Position numbers and translations under genes: made by a program. From Paragyromitra xinjiangensis (lineage: Eukaryota; Ascomycota; Pezizomycetes; Pezizales; Discinaceae), in assembly GCA_038503065.1 (NCBI GenBank), contig JBCAMK010000001.1, positions 4,142,641 through 4,206,640 on the forward strand: 64,000 bases of DNA. The letters are read 5' to 3'. The notes beneath the pieces were generated by a model. The model was not told where the DNA came from and made no database searches. It was given only the letters and a program-made list of their open reading frames with translations. Within the stretch, counting starts at the first letter, position 1; each line of letters begins with the position of its first letter. Below, in pieces: positions 23,943-34,114 of this stretch.

Positions 23943-24918
23943 ATGTATCCGTTTCCCGCTGAGATGCTTCCCTCCCGAATTGACCTTTCCGTCGGTGCGC
24001 AGTTCATTCCAATCATCGACGCAATTCTCTACGCTTCCGATCTCTCCACCGTTTCGGTAAAGTCGGTGCGCACCGGTTTACAGTCCCAACTCGGATATGA
24101 CATAACTGCTCAAAAGGCGAGTCCCTTCCGAGTGCTCAATCGCTAGCTCTCCACCCGGCGCAAACTCTAATTCTCGCGCAGAAGGCAATCAACACCCTGA
24201 TCACCCAGCGCTTCGATAAGAGCCTTGCCGACAAGGAAGCTGAGGCGAAACCAAAAGACCAAGACACGGGCGACGATGCAGACGAAGATGTCAAGGCCGA
24301 ATACGACGAGAGTTCAAGCGTCAAAGCCGAAGAGGAGGATGAGGATGAGGATGAGGCGGTTCATAGCGTGAAGGGCGAAGACGGTGTCATAGCGCCAAAG
24401 CTCAAGAGGTCAGCATCATCACTTGACGAAGACGCACGGTTGGCGGCGGAGCTACACGCTCAGTTGAACGGGGGTAGACCCAGTAGGCACAAGAAGAAGG
24501 TTCCGAAAACGACCCCGAAAAAGAAGGCTGGGAAAAAGAGCGACGAAACGGTCAAGTCGGACTCGGATGGCGCGAAACCGGAAAAGAAAAAGAGGAAGGT
24601 GAATCCTAACAGTCCGTTCAATGCACCGTTAATCCTTTCGGAGCCGTTATCGAACTTTCTCGGAGAGTCGCAGCTTTCACGCCCGGAAACGGTGAAGCGG
24701 ATATGGCAATACGTCAAGGAGCGCGGTCTGCAAGATCCTGAAGACCGTCGGTATATCCTGTGCGACGACTCGATGAAGCCGATATTCGGAAACAAGGTTC
24801 ACATGTTGTAAGATCTCCCAAAGCACAAACCTTCCTAGCTCACTTACCAACAACTTACCGCAGCACGATGAACAAAGTTCTGTCACAGAACATGTACAAG
24901 CCAGAAGAGAAGGTGTAG
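23943..24918 (+). CDS. DEK_C + SWIB/MDM2 domain nuclear protein (Uaf30/Tri1-like)
   Basis: Model: join(23943..24116, 24182..24807, 24864..24918), 284 residues. The N-terminal region (about 15-75; IDAILYASDLSTVSVKSVR, then ITAQK joined to KAINTLITQRFDK) is a DEK_C-type helical domain. The middle is highly charged (EEEDEDEDEA, then KKKVPKTTPKKKAGKK, then EKKKRKVNP), consistent with a nuclear, DNA- or histone-binding protein. The C-terminal part (about 200-275; PLSNFLGESQLSRPETVKRI, WQYVKERGLQDPEDRR, YILCDDSMKPIF) is a SWIB domain. Yeast relatives are Uaf30 (RNA polymerase I upstream activating factor) and Tri1. The first intron appears to be GC-AG (AAAAG|GCGAGT...CGCAG). Without removing it the frame stops at once. 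A start at the second ATG (23964) is possible. Confidence 0.85.
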
Positions 24919-26110
24919 CACATGTGGAGGAACGAGTTTCTTTCCGAATTGTGTACCACCACAGCTTGTTTCTTTGTCTTTTTCTGTTTTTGGCTTAGGC
25001 GCTTTATTATTGAATTTCGGTTTTTCCCTTTTTATCATTGCGAGTTCAAGGCAATTCGGGAGCTTTCTGGGAATTAGTTTGTGCAGGGTTGGTTCTGTGG
25101 GGTGGGATATCAAGGGCGCAAAGCGTGTTAAAAAAATTGGCTTGGGTGGGCTTGCGCTGTTTTTGGGGAGGAGGATCTTGGGGAGAAGCTTTGAGTGCTA
25201 TGAATTACGGACTGGAAAGTGGGAATGAAACTGATACCGCAAGAGTTTAGCGCTCTTCTGTGTATTATGTAGATCGTATTGAGGTATAGGAGTGAGCTAC
25301 TTAATGGTATGTGAGGCATCTCGGGAGTAGGCATCTGGATGACGTTGGTGAGAACTATAAAGGAACCAGTGGTGCCTTGTTGTGTCTAAGGTTTCTTGGC
25401 CTGCAGCGGATATCGATAACAAGGATTGCTTTTCTTGGGGACGGGAAGGCTATTAAGTACCAGACTCGTCTTAAGCTGCGAGATTACAGGAGCTTGTTTC
25501 AAGTGTCTGCAGCGACGTTTCGTACAGGGTCGATACGGGAAAGGCTTGGATCTAGGGCTGACTTGGTTGGATTTGTCGTTAAACATTACTTCAGGTGGCA
25601 GCGGGGTCACCCTTGGAGAATCACTCGATATCTACTCTCACTGCGCTGTGGGCTTTGTATGGAGGAAAAAAGGAATAACCCCCGTCTTTATTTCCCACGA
25701 GCAAGAAAAAAAGCAAGAAAAAAAGCAAGAAAACATCGCAGAAACCCTGAACTGTCGAACAAACCCGCAAACGCAACCAGGTTTCCCATCTCCTCTCTTC
25801 CGCTGGGTATTCTATCGATCTTCAAAGACAAAAATAACCGTTGCGGCTGATCCATAGGAAATACCCGGTTCGCTGATAAGGCACCTCCCACCCATCACTC
25901 TCTGATTTTGATCGTTGTGTAGTAGATTTCCCCCCTTTCCATCTCCCTTTATATTCCCCCTTCCTCATTCTCCCACTTCACTCTCTTCTTCTCGTATAGA
26001 ACAGACGTTGCACGTGTTTTCATTTTTTTCCCGGTTTATTTTATTTTTTATTGTCGATGATACAGCCCAATTATCCCATTTTCCCTTAATTCCGAGGAGC
26101 GCGAAACAAT
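24919..26110. other. Intergenic region, no supported gene
   Basis: Two overlapping open frames (25311-25850 and 25426-25857) run through here, but neither has a recognisable domain. The Lys-rich end is just an AAAAAAGCAAG repeat. A pyrimidine-rich stretch lies at about 25925-25998. The region separates the 3' ends of the SWIB gene (+) and the eS30 gene (-), so 3' untranslated regions are expected. Confidence 0.5.
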
Positions 26111-26506
26111 TTAAGTTCCCGGGTTGGGGTTCATCTTCCTCTTGCCACCGGTCATGGTGACGTTGACGAATCGGCGAGTGTACCTATAGCGTTCATTAGC
26201 CCCTCCATCTTTGTCTTGATTCGTGGTGAGTAGGTGTGTTTGGGATGGTGCTGGGTTGTTTGCGGGTGAAAATAGAAGAAAAGACGTACAAGATTCTCTT
26301 CTTGGCACGGCCCTTGGGCTGCTTGGGCTTCTCTTGAGGCTCGACCTGTTGTGCGCGTCAGCGCAAGAACTCCCTTGTGGTGAGTCATCTCCGGGAAAAG
26401 GAGAGATGATGCGGTGAAAAGTAGATTTGGAGATGGAAGAACGTACCTTGGGGGTCTGAGACTTGACTTTACCGGCACGAGCGAGAGATCCGTGGACTTT
26501 ACCCAT
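26111..26506 (-). CDS. RPS30: 40S ribosomal protein eS30
   Basis: Model: complement(join(26111..26183, 26290..26345, 26447..26506)), 62 residues, the normal size for eS30 without a ubiquitin-like fusion. It starts MGKVHGSLARAGKVKSQTPK, continues VEPQEKPKQPKGRAKKRILY, and ends in TRRFVNVTMTGGKRKMNPNP. This is an unmistakable match to the small, very basic eS30 of the 40S subunit. The two coding introns (101 and 106 bp) have strong GTACGT donors and are longer than most introns in this window. An additional intron in the 5' leader is likely (see 26563-26680). Confidence 0.96.
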   Translation of the reverse strand: MGKVHGSLARAGKVKSQTPKVRSSISKSTFHRIISPFPGDDSPQGSSCADAHNRSSLKRSPSSPRAVPRRESCTSFLLFSPANNPAPSQTHLLTTNQDKDGGANERYRYTRRFVNVTMTGGKRKMNPNPGT

Positions 26507-26562
26507 GATTGCGGTTTGTGGATGTCGAGTTGTTGCTGGTTTCTAGAGCTGGGTGGCGACTG

Positions 26563-26680
26563 CTGGAGGGTCAGTTAGCGAGAGCTTTCCTTGTAATCGG
26601 TTTTTCCCGGTTCTTTTTTCAGAATCGATTTTTCTTCCGTCGCTGATTATGGGGCCGCTCGGGGAGGAGAGGAAACGTAC
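26563..26680 (-). other. Probable 5' UTR intron of RPS30
   Basis: On the - strand a perfect donor (CCCAG|GTACGT at 26680) is followed by a branch-like CGCTAACTGAC and the acceptor CCTCCAG at 26563. A second usable acceptor lies three bases further on. The intron ends about 56 bp before the eS30 ATG. Leader introns are frequent in ribosomal protein genes, and the donor is the same as in the coding introns. Confidence 0.5.
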
Positions 26681-27136
26681 CTGGGCGTCGAGGGTGTAGA
26701 GAAGTCGTAGGTCGTGAGGGGTGTCGTTCGTTCGTTGTTTCGGCGATGTGTTGGAATGGGAAGCTGAAGTGAGGTTCCGTGTGGGTGCCAAGACGTGGCG
26801 ATTCATTCGGGCTTTAGCCGGATTGTGACCTTTTTTTCGTGGGGATAGGGTTGGTGCCCTATGCCACGACAATGATCGTTTGGCGGGAATGCGATTAAAT
26901 GGGTGGGATGAGGGGGAATCTGGTGAATTCCATTATAATCTGTTGAACGTGTCCGCAATTAGTCGGGAGATAGAATCTCAGTGTTTGGTTCGACTTTATT
27001 CTGAAAAACTATGAGTGATTTTGCTATGCAAGGTATTTACATATTACGATTGCCTCTGCCATTGACCACCCTAGTTTACCATAGAGTTCTGGTGCATTTC
27101 TTCCGAGTGACAATCTATGTACATCCGCATCCTCTC

Positions 27137-29777
27137 CTACCGACCTATATTCACTTTTCCGTCAAACACCGGTTTGACGATTTGTGAATGCGGCAATGAA
27201 GACCGGCCCGGTTCGTAATGAAATGCTGGCATCTTTTTAGACTTGTCCTTTCCGCGTCTGACACCCGGACTAACACTCTCCCTGCTCGCCAGCGTCAAGC
27301 AGGCTGCCTTCTGTGCCTCCACAATGTAATCCGCATACTTATCCCATGACTTGGATCTACTCAGACCCCCCAATACTACCCCAAAGAAGGTATCGCCGAC
27401 ACCGTTGACGGATACGATCTCCTGCGGAGTCTCGGCAGGGAAATAGCTCACTATAATTCCACGGATGGGGCCAGTGCCACTAGTCATGATGGCGTTGGGC
27501 ATGATGGGGAGTGGATCATTGGCTCCAATGATACGGACGGAGAGAACGCCTTTAGCGCCGAGTTTGATTAGTTGGTTGGGGAAGTAGGGTGAGAGGTGGA
27601 TAGCTTGTTGGATTAGTCCTGTTGTGCTGAAATCGACTTTGAATTCGTGGCCCAGCATTTCGATTTCTATCCTGATTTTAGCACTGTCGACCACGCAAAT
27701 ACTAGGAAAGACGTACTGTTGAGGAACATGGACTCAACGTTGACAGCATCAATGATCTTGAACCACTCCTTCTTTTCGAACAATCCCATCTCTTTCGCGG
27801 CGTCGAACATGCTTGCGAGTTCCAGCTCGTTTGGCGCAGAAAGCTCTACATTAGGATTTGGGTATACCCTCATGTTGGGTGATAAGATCCTTGTTGACTT
27901 TTCCTTCGATGTCGGCTCGAATGCAACTATTAAGCAAAAAAAATCAGCATAGAAAGCTTGGGCTGTCGTGGAACATTACCAACCTTTCATTCCCGTTTCA
28001 TTCGCAGTCTTGATAACCTTTTGGATAGTCTCAGGATTTAAGTTCCCATCCACACAAACCCACTCTGGCTTACTCTTGAGTTGCTTCTTTAGCCATGCAA
28101 GATCAATATCTTCGATAATTGACATATCCGCGCTAGCAACAGAAAGCTCTCCATCTTTTCCGTTGACAGCCACATATCTTGCAGTTGACTTCCCTTCTAT
28201 CATCTGTATGCCAATAGGGTCCAATCCATGACCCTTGATCCTCTCCATCGCCCAGTCACCAGACAGATCTTGACCGACAGCAGAGACCAGTCGCACACGT
28301 GCGCCGACATAATGGGCAGCTGTAGCAACATTGTTTCCAACGCCGCCGAGCGTCTCGGTGATTCGCGAAGGGTTGGATGTGTGTAGTGACACGGCATTTG
28401 CTGCATCACAAGAGAGATCCACTGCGATGCTGCCGATTACTACAAGGTTCGGTTTGTGTGGGTCAACTTCGTCTGCAGCGCTGGTTTCGGACTCGGGCTC
28501 GGGCTCGGATTTGAATACAATTGTTGGTAGGAAGCCTTGACCACTAAAAGCTGGGGTTGAGTAAGTAAGATCAATATAGACCACCATTCAGGAAGTACAA
28601 ACCCTTCAAGCTTAGATAGCTGTACAGCAATCATAGCTGCCTGTTTGGCGTTGTTGAGAACGAGAGATTTGTTTGCTTCTACGGACATCCCGCTAGTTTC
28701 TCTCCTGATAAAGTCAAGGATGAATGGGGTGATTTCTTTTCCCGTGATGCCTCTCTTGGTAGCACGTTTGACGGCGCCGGTAATGGTGGAGTGTATGCTG
28801 AGGCGGGCGATATGGTATTCTTTTGGTATGGGGTTGCAGAAAAGTTGACCGCTCTTCATGCCTAGGCTATGGCTTGCGTCTATGGACTGTTAGCAGGGAA
28901 GGAACATGCCGTAGTTCTAGGTGTGGAGGCATACAGATAATCGATGCGGCATCCCTAACAGAATCCACAACTAAAGGACTAAGTACCAAGCTGTCCCGAC
29001 TATAAAACCCTGGAACCCAAACTTTTTCCTCCCCTTTAGTTCCAAATGTCATAACAGGAACACCAGCAGTTTCCAAGTACTCGATAGTCCTTTCAAGGTC
29101 TAAAAATGGCTTAGGGCCTGAACACACAACAGCAACGTTTGTGCGACCAAGCTCTGTCAAGTCCGCCGAGATATCTTGCGTGTTCGCAGCTCCTCTATGG
29201 ACACCACCAATACCGCCTGTAGCGAAAATTTTAATCCCAGCCATGTTAGCGAGAAGCATTGTCCCTGCAACCGTCGTGCCTCCACTTTGTAGTCCCAAGC
29301 CTGCGATATAGGGTAGGTCCCGCCGTGAGACTTTCATGGTTGACTTCATGCCACTTCCTAACGATTCCATCATTTGTCTTCCCAATCCAACCCTAGCAAC
29401 GCCATTCACAACTGCAATTGTGGCTGGGATAGCGCCATTCTCTCGAACAACTGCCTCCACCTGGGCTGCGAGTTCAACATTGTCCGGTGAAGGTAAGCCT
29501 ATACCACGGTAGTACTACAGTTAACTCCACGCACCAAAAGCAAAAAATGAATAAAAATGGGAAGTTCTCTGAGCACACCATGTGTAATAATTGCAGACTC
29601 CAGGGCTACCACAGGCTCTTTCCTGCCAATAGCTCCCCGTACCTCGTCAGAGACTTGAACGTATCTGGCGAGTCTTTCATTTCTGCTTGCAGCTCCAATA
29701 GCAGAGTAGTAACGGGGGCAATTCCGGGTATAAACAAGTCTGGCAGCATCTCGAGGGAGACGACTCAAGAGTGACAT
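27137..29777 (-). CDS. Bifunctional pseudouridine kinase / pseudouridine-5'-phosphate glycosidase
   Basis: Model: complement(join(27137..27666, 27717..27926, 27984..28543, 28603..28879, 28935..29498, 29579..29777)), 779 residues. The N-terminal half is the pseudouridine-5'-phosphate glycosidase (IndA/PsuG) family: VVALESAIITHG, IPATIAVVNGVARVG, SGGTTVAGTMLLA, KIFATGGIGGVHRGA. The C-terminal half is a PfkB/ribokinase-type kinase: NLVVIGSIAVDLSCD, LGGVGNNVATAAHYVGA, and the C-terminal VNGVGDTFFGVVLGG with the catalytic Asp. Together they convert pseudouridine to uracil plus ribose 5-phosphate. Fused versions are known in fungi (for example S. pombe C1861.05). The chosen start gives MSLLSRLPRDAARLVYTRN, which looks like a mitochondrial presequence. 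An in-frame ATG at 29927 would add 50 residues. Confidence 0.88.
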
Positions 29778-29927
29778 CTTGAGTGGTCGAGGGAGTTGAT
29801 GTCTGGTGATTTGCTGCACAGGGGAGTGCTGAAGTCGAACTGCAGAATAGCACCGAAAGGAATTATTGATAGTTCGGAAAACGCCGCTTGTAGCCGGGTA
29901 ACGGACGGGAATTCCCGTCATATACAC

Positions 29928-30633
29928 AGATTATCACTCGTCTTTTACAATTCATGACCAATTAGGCATTCGGAAATTTGAAAATTAACAACGCAAGTTA
30001 GTGGCCCCGCAGTAAGAGATAAACTCCTTCCCCTCCAATGATTGCAATACGAACACGCCATGTATATATATCGCCCCACTTTTCAATTTGACTAGCTGCC
30101 AGAGTGTTGCCTAGAAAATATACAACTCAGCGTCGTGTCTATACCCGTGCCGCATGCCAGCCTTCATTCCAGTTAACCATGAAATGCTATAGGCTGCGTT
30201 CCTCGACCTCTAACATACTCGAGGGACGGCAGTTGAGGCCGTCGCTAGGTTTCAAGGAGGACTAATAATTGTTTTCCAATGACAGGCAACTGCCAAAAAG
30301 TAATAATTCTAAACCAAAGAAATATACAAATATACTCGTACAATATACCTCCGCAGCTATATATAACGGTGTTTGTTAAGACACCTGACCAAATAGTACA
30401 CTTTTAGATAATTCACTCACTCAAACTCTCTTGAAAGCTCTCAACTCTTCCAGCCTGAGTTGAGGCGAGTGGAGAGAAACAAAAGTTAGAAAAAAAAGAA
30501 TTTACCATGCGCCTTAGAGAGAAAATGAACTCTAGTTCCTTGAGATATAAAGGATGCAGAAATGAATTAAATAATCGACTCCTCTAAAAATCCAACGACT
30601 ATCCATCGAGAAACAATTCTAAACGATAAACCC
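29928..30633. other. Intergenic region upstream of the pseudouridine gene
   Basis: AT-rich non-coding stretch between two - strand genes. It holds the promoter of the pseudouridine gene (27137-29777) on its left side and the 3' end of the F-box gene on its right. I see no gene, tRNA or repeat. Confidence 0.5.
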
Positions 30634-31863
30634 TCACAGAGGCGACGCCGGCCCCTTTGACTTATACTCCCACAATTCCTGCGCCCTTCCACATTCTTGA
30701 AAATGCTTCAGATACCCCTCCTTTGTGAACATCCTAGCTAACTCTCTTTTCCTTCCGTCATACTGCGCGTGCCCCGAACCAATGCCAACTGGATAAAACT
30801 CGTTCGGTATCAGCTCCACCGGTAACGTGTTGGTGCACCCTTTACAGGACACGCCTACTTGAGTTCTCCCAGTGCGTTTATCCAGTGCGGGAAATGGCAT
30901 GACTCCTAGCAGCCTTCGAACGTCGTCATCCTTCTGGTCCACATCACCGCTGAACGGAGGAGCGGCAGGTTTTTTTATCATAGGTGCTGCTCGAACCTCT
31001 TCAAAACTTGGCCGCTCACGTTCCCACTTCTCGAAGCGCTCGGCGAGTTCTTGATGATAGATTGCAATCTTCTTCTCGTATGCGGCATCTTGTTTCGCTC
31101 GGATCTTCGCTACGTGGGCCTCCATCTTTTCCCTGCCACCATGGATAGCGCTGCCGATTCGACGAGCTGTGATTTTGGAGACGAGGGGTTCGGGTCGAAT
31201 CATGTTGCAGGATTTCGTCCGCATTTTGTAGAAGCCCGGGATGCTCTGCATGACGGGTACCTTTGCCGTTCCGGCTTTGGCTAAGCCGAATATTACTCGA
31301 GCGTGGCCGGCAGTGATAGTGAGGAGGTCAGGATGTTGGGTGAGGCAAGCCCAACAGCAACGGATGCAATTAGGCAAGAACAGGAAAGCCCCGAAATCAG
31401 GACACAGCGCGCAAGACTGAGCGCAGAGAGAATCGAACAATTGAGCCGTGTTGAAGGAGGAGGCCAGAGTAGTAGCGATGTAGGCCCGAATAGCATCTGG
31501 AGCGTGAGTGATGATGTTACGGTAAGCAGGATTCGAATTGACGAGAGCTCTAGCGGTGGAGCTAACAGCTCTAAAATTTGTCAAGCTCTGGAGATCGAGG
31601 ACGAGGATGACCTCGTGCACGAGCTCGAGGGGAAGAGAATCGAGTTTCCCGAGAGAGGCGGATATACGGGTATCGCTAACAGTGGACACCCGTGAGTTGT
31701 CGAGGGGGATATTTTTTCTGAGGTCGTCGAGGTTGATGACAGCGTCAGTCAAATCGTCTCTTTGGTAGGTGAGAGTTTTCAACATATTATTATTATCATC
31801 ATCACGGTCATGATCATGATCATCGTGGAGGTGGGTGTCAAGATCGGAATGGCAGACGGCCAT
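30634..31863 (-). CDS. F-box domain protein
   Basis: A single-exon frame of 409 residues. An F-box lies at about residues 72-118 (LDSLPLELVHEVILVLDLQS, then LTNFRAVSSTARALVNSNPA). Such proteins bind Skp1 and deliver substrates to SCF ubiquitin ligases. After the F-box comes a cysteine cluster (CAQSCALCPDF, then LPNCIRCCWACL) typical of a large uncharacterised group of ascomycete F-box proteins. Another pair (SCKGCTN) and a C-terminal HFQECGRAQELWE follow. The N-terminus has a low-complexity His/Asp tract (HLHDDHDHDRDDDNNN). Starting at the next Met (residue 27) would remove it. The substrate is unknown. Confidence 0.8.
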   Translation of the reverse strand: MAVCHSDLDTHLHDDHDHDRDDDNNNMLKTLTYQRDDLTDAVINLDDLRKNIPLDNSRVSTVSDTRISASLGKLDSLPLELVHEVILVLDLQSLTNFRAVSSTARALVNSNPAYRNIITHAPDAIRAYIATTLASSFNTAQLFDSLCAQSCALCPDFGAFLFLPNCIRCCWACLTQHPDLLTITAGHARVIFGLAKAGTAKVPVMQSIPGFYKMRTKSCNMIRPEPLVSKITARRIGSAIHGGREKMEAHVAKIRAKQDAAYEKKIAIYHQELAERFEKWERERPSFEEVRAAPMIKKPAAPPFSGDVDQKDDDVRRLLGVMPFPALDKRTGRTQVGVSCKGCTNTLPVELIPNEFYPVGIGSGHAQYDGRKRELARMFTKEGYLKHFQECGRAQELWEYKSKGPASPL

Positions 31864-33186
31864 TGCAATTGCAGTCTAGGGGTGTGTACTCGAGTCGAGT
31901 CGAGTCGAGTGTTCACACGACGGGGATTTCAGCAATACCTATGCTAAGGGGGGTATTTTCTGGGGGGGGGATATGTAGTATGTAGGCAGGATATGTAAGA
32001 GGAAGTGCAGATCAAGATCAATTGAAAGGTCTGAGGCATAAGAGTTAAAGGGGGGTTTCCAATATATGGGAACAGCATACTGATTATAGTGAATTTGACC
32101 GAGGACATCAATCGCTGTCAGTACATGTGTGAATGGCTAATGGCTGAGAACTCGCGAATCGCAGCAATGAATTCGAGACACGGTAGAGATTTGTTGGATC
32201 GGGTAGCTAAACTGGATCGGGTACGGGGCAGCAATTGGACGGCAGGCTATTGGCCAGACAGCTGCAGAGTCGTGAAAGTCGACAGCTGTGCCTAGCACCC
32301 TTGACTGCCCCCAGCACCCCCCATTCTCGCCCCCAGCACCCCCCCATTCTCGCGGATCCGGGAGAGTGGCACTCCCGTCGCGCTGATTCGTCCCGTGACG
32401 AGCTCTGCAGTCTGGAACGCATCGTTACTGGTGCCAGAAAGTCAGGGGCTGCATCTGCCATCAGCCAAGAATGACATCCGCTGCCTACTGATGTCAGACA
32501 CCAAGTCACAGGAATCACACGATGTCACCCGAATCTGCTTTCTCTTCTCTTGATCTCTGCTCGATACAAACAACTAGAGTAGAGTACCTGTACGAGGATA
32601 CATGTAACGTGGATGGCACATATTTCCAATCCCACTGGTGCCATGTTGTTTGCCGTTACACGTCTTGCAGTGTGCAACGTATTGGACACGCCTATAAAGG
32701 GGAACAAACACGAACAATGGGAGGCATTGAATTTGAGGACCACAGAAGCCAGCTTGATAGATAACAGGGTCACGGTACGAAATTCCATCCCCCCCTCCCT
32801 TCCGCCTCCTCTCCCTCCAGATACCTCATCCACCCACAGGATGCCGCGAGGCGATTAATTTTAAAACATATTGAACGAACAAACCAAGAACGAGGAAAAG
32901 GAAAAGGAAAAAGAAAAAAAAAGAAACAATCATTCAAATGAAATAAACTCCCGCTTTTTATCCGTGTGCATTTTTTTTGGCTTGGTCCAAGAAATACCTT
33001 TGCTCCTGCACCTGTTGATGACCGTTTCTAGGTGGCGCTGCGATAGAAGTACACTTTTGCGCGTACACGGCCTTGTCGACGTACCAGGGACTAGATGGGC
33101 CCGTCGCTGCGACCAAACGAAGAGAGAGAGGGGAGGGGAAACGGAAGGGCACAGAGTGAAAGAGAAAGAAACAGAGAGGAAAGAGC
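31864..33186. other. Intergenic region with small tandem repeats
   Basis: Lies between the 5' end of the F-box gene and the 3' end of RPB6. It includes a (TCGAG)n run at about 31887-31908, a G-run at about 31962-31970, and a 23-bp unit (CCCCCAGCACC..., about 32308-32354) in two copies. One TACATGTA occurs at 32599. The open frames here overlap on both strands and have no recognisable domain. Confidence 0.5.
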
Positions 33187-33789
33187 TTATATAAGCTCAT
33201 CGCACGTCCAATCCTCATAACTGTCCCCCCCCAAAGTAAGCTATCAAGCCTTCATCGATCAAGGCAGCAGCGGAAAGTCATATGACTTACTATCCATCTG
33301 GGAGATACCGTCTGACGACGAGTGGAATCTTCTTCTCCTGCAGTTCCTTCAATGCGATCTGCAGAGGATCGGTTTCTCCTCCCGTATCGACGAGAACCGG
33401 CGCGTTCATGCTGATCTGCAGCGCTCGAGTGCCCAGGAGCCTCGCTCGCTCGTACTTGGTCATGTATGGGGTGGTCGTTCGCTTGTCATCGGGGATTTTC
33501 TTGGGATCTTTTCCTCGAGATGCACCACCCGCTGCTGCAGCTGCGGCGGCTGGGTCGCCGGCAACGATGTAGTCTTGAGTGCTGTTGCCGTTTGTCAGGC
33601 CGTTCGCTTGCGCGTCGCCCTCGTCGCCCGAGAGTAGATCTTGGGGATCGGCTTCAAAGTTCTCGCCTTCATAGTCGTCTTCGTACGCATCTTGGGCGTA
33701 ACTGTGAAAAAGTCAGCGATGGAAGTGGGGGGCGAGGCCAGGGAGGGCTACTCGTTCTCGCCGCCGTCATCACCACCGTAGTCAGACAT
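33187..33789 (-). CDS. RPB6: RNA polymerases I/II/III shared subunit RPB6 (RPABC2)
   Basis: Model: complement(join(33187..33220, 33291..33701, 33752..33789)), 160 residues, close to the yeast protein. The N-terminus is acidic and disordered ([19 protein letters not shown]). The conserved core reads [56 protein letters not shown], and the protein ends [11 protein letters not shown]. Rpb6 stabilises the clamp of all three nuclear RNA polymerases. The last ten or so residues come from a short third exon after a 70-bp intron. An Ala run (about 8 residues) interrupts the acidic N-terminus. The gene is divergent from IRC3, with 325 bp between the start codons. Confidence 0.96.
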
Positions 33790-34114
33790 GATTTATGAGT
33801 AGAAGATATCAAGAACCCAATATTCTCAACGGTAGACTATATCTGTGGAGAACGAGAAAGGTAAAGACTCGGTGGTGGTGTGCCTTCTCTGTGGAAGATT
33901 CTGGAGATGGATGTTGTTGGGAGTTCCGCGCGAAACTAGGAAATCTTCAATCTTACGCGCCAGGACTGCCAAGCTTTTTTCTTTGAGGCTCTTTCTAGCA
34001 CGTGACCTCGCTGATATTGGATCAACCCCTCCACCACTTACCACTATCAACTATCGGCAACAACTCTCCCCCTGGATCATCTTGTCGAGAACTGGCTAAA
34101 ATAATTTCTGCAAC
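33790..34114. promoter_or_regulatory. Shared divergent promoter RPB6 / IRC3
   Basis: A 325-bp interval between two start codons on opposite strands must hold both promoters and leaders. I do not see a clear TATA box. Co-expression of a polymerase subunit with a mitochondrial helicase is not implied by this spacing alone. Confidence 0.45.

Noticed and set aside
25311..25857. Two overlapping frames of 179 and 143 codons
   Set aside because: They overlap each other in different phases and show no domain. The Lys/Arg-rich end comes from an AAAAAAGCAAG simple repeat.
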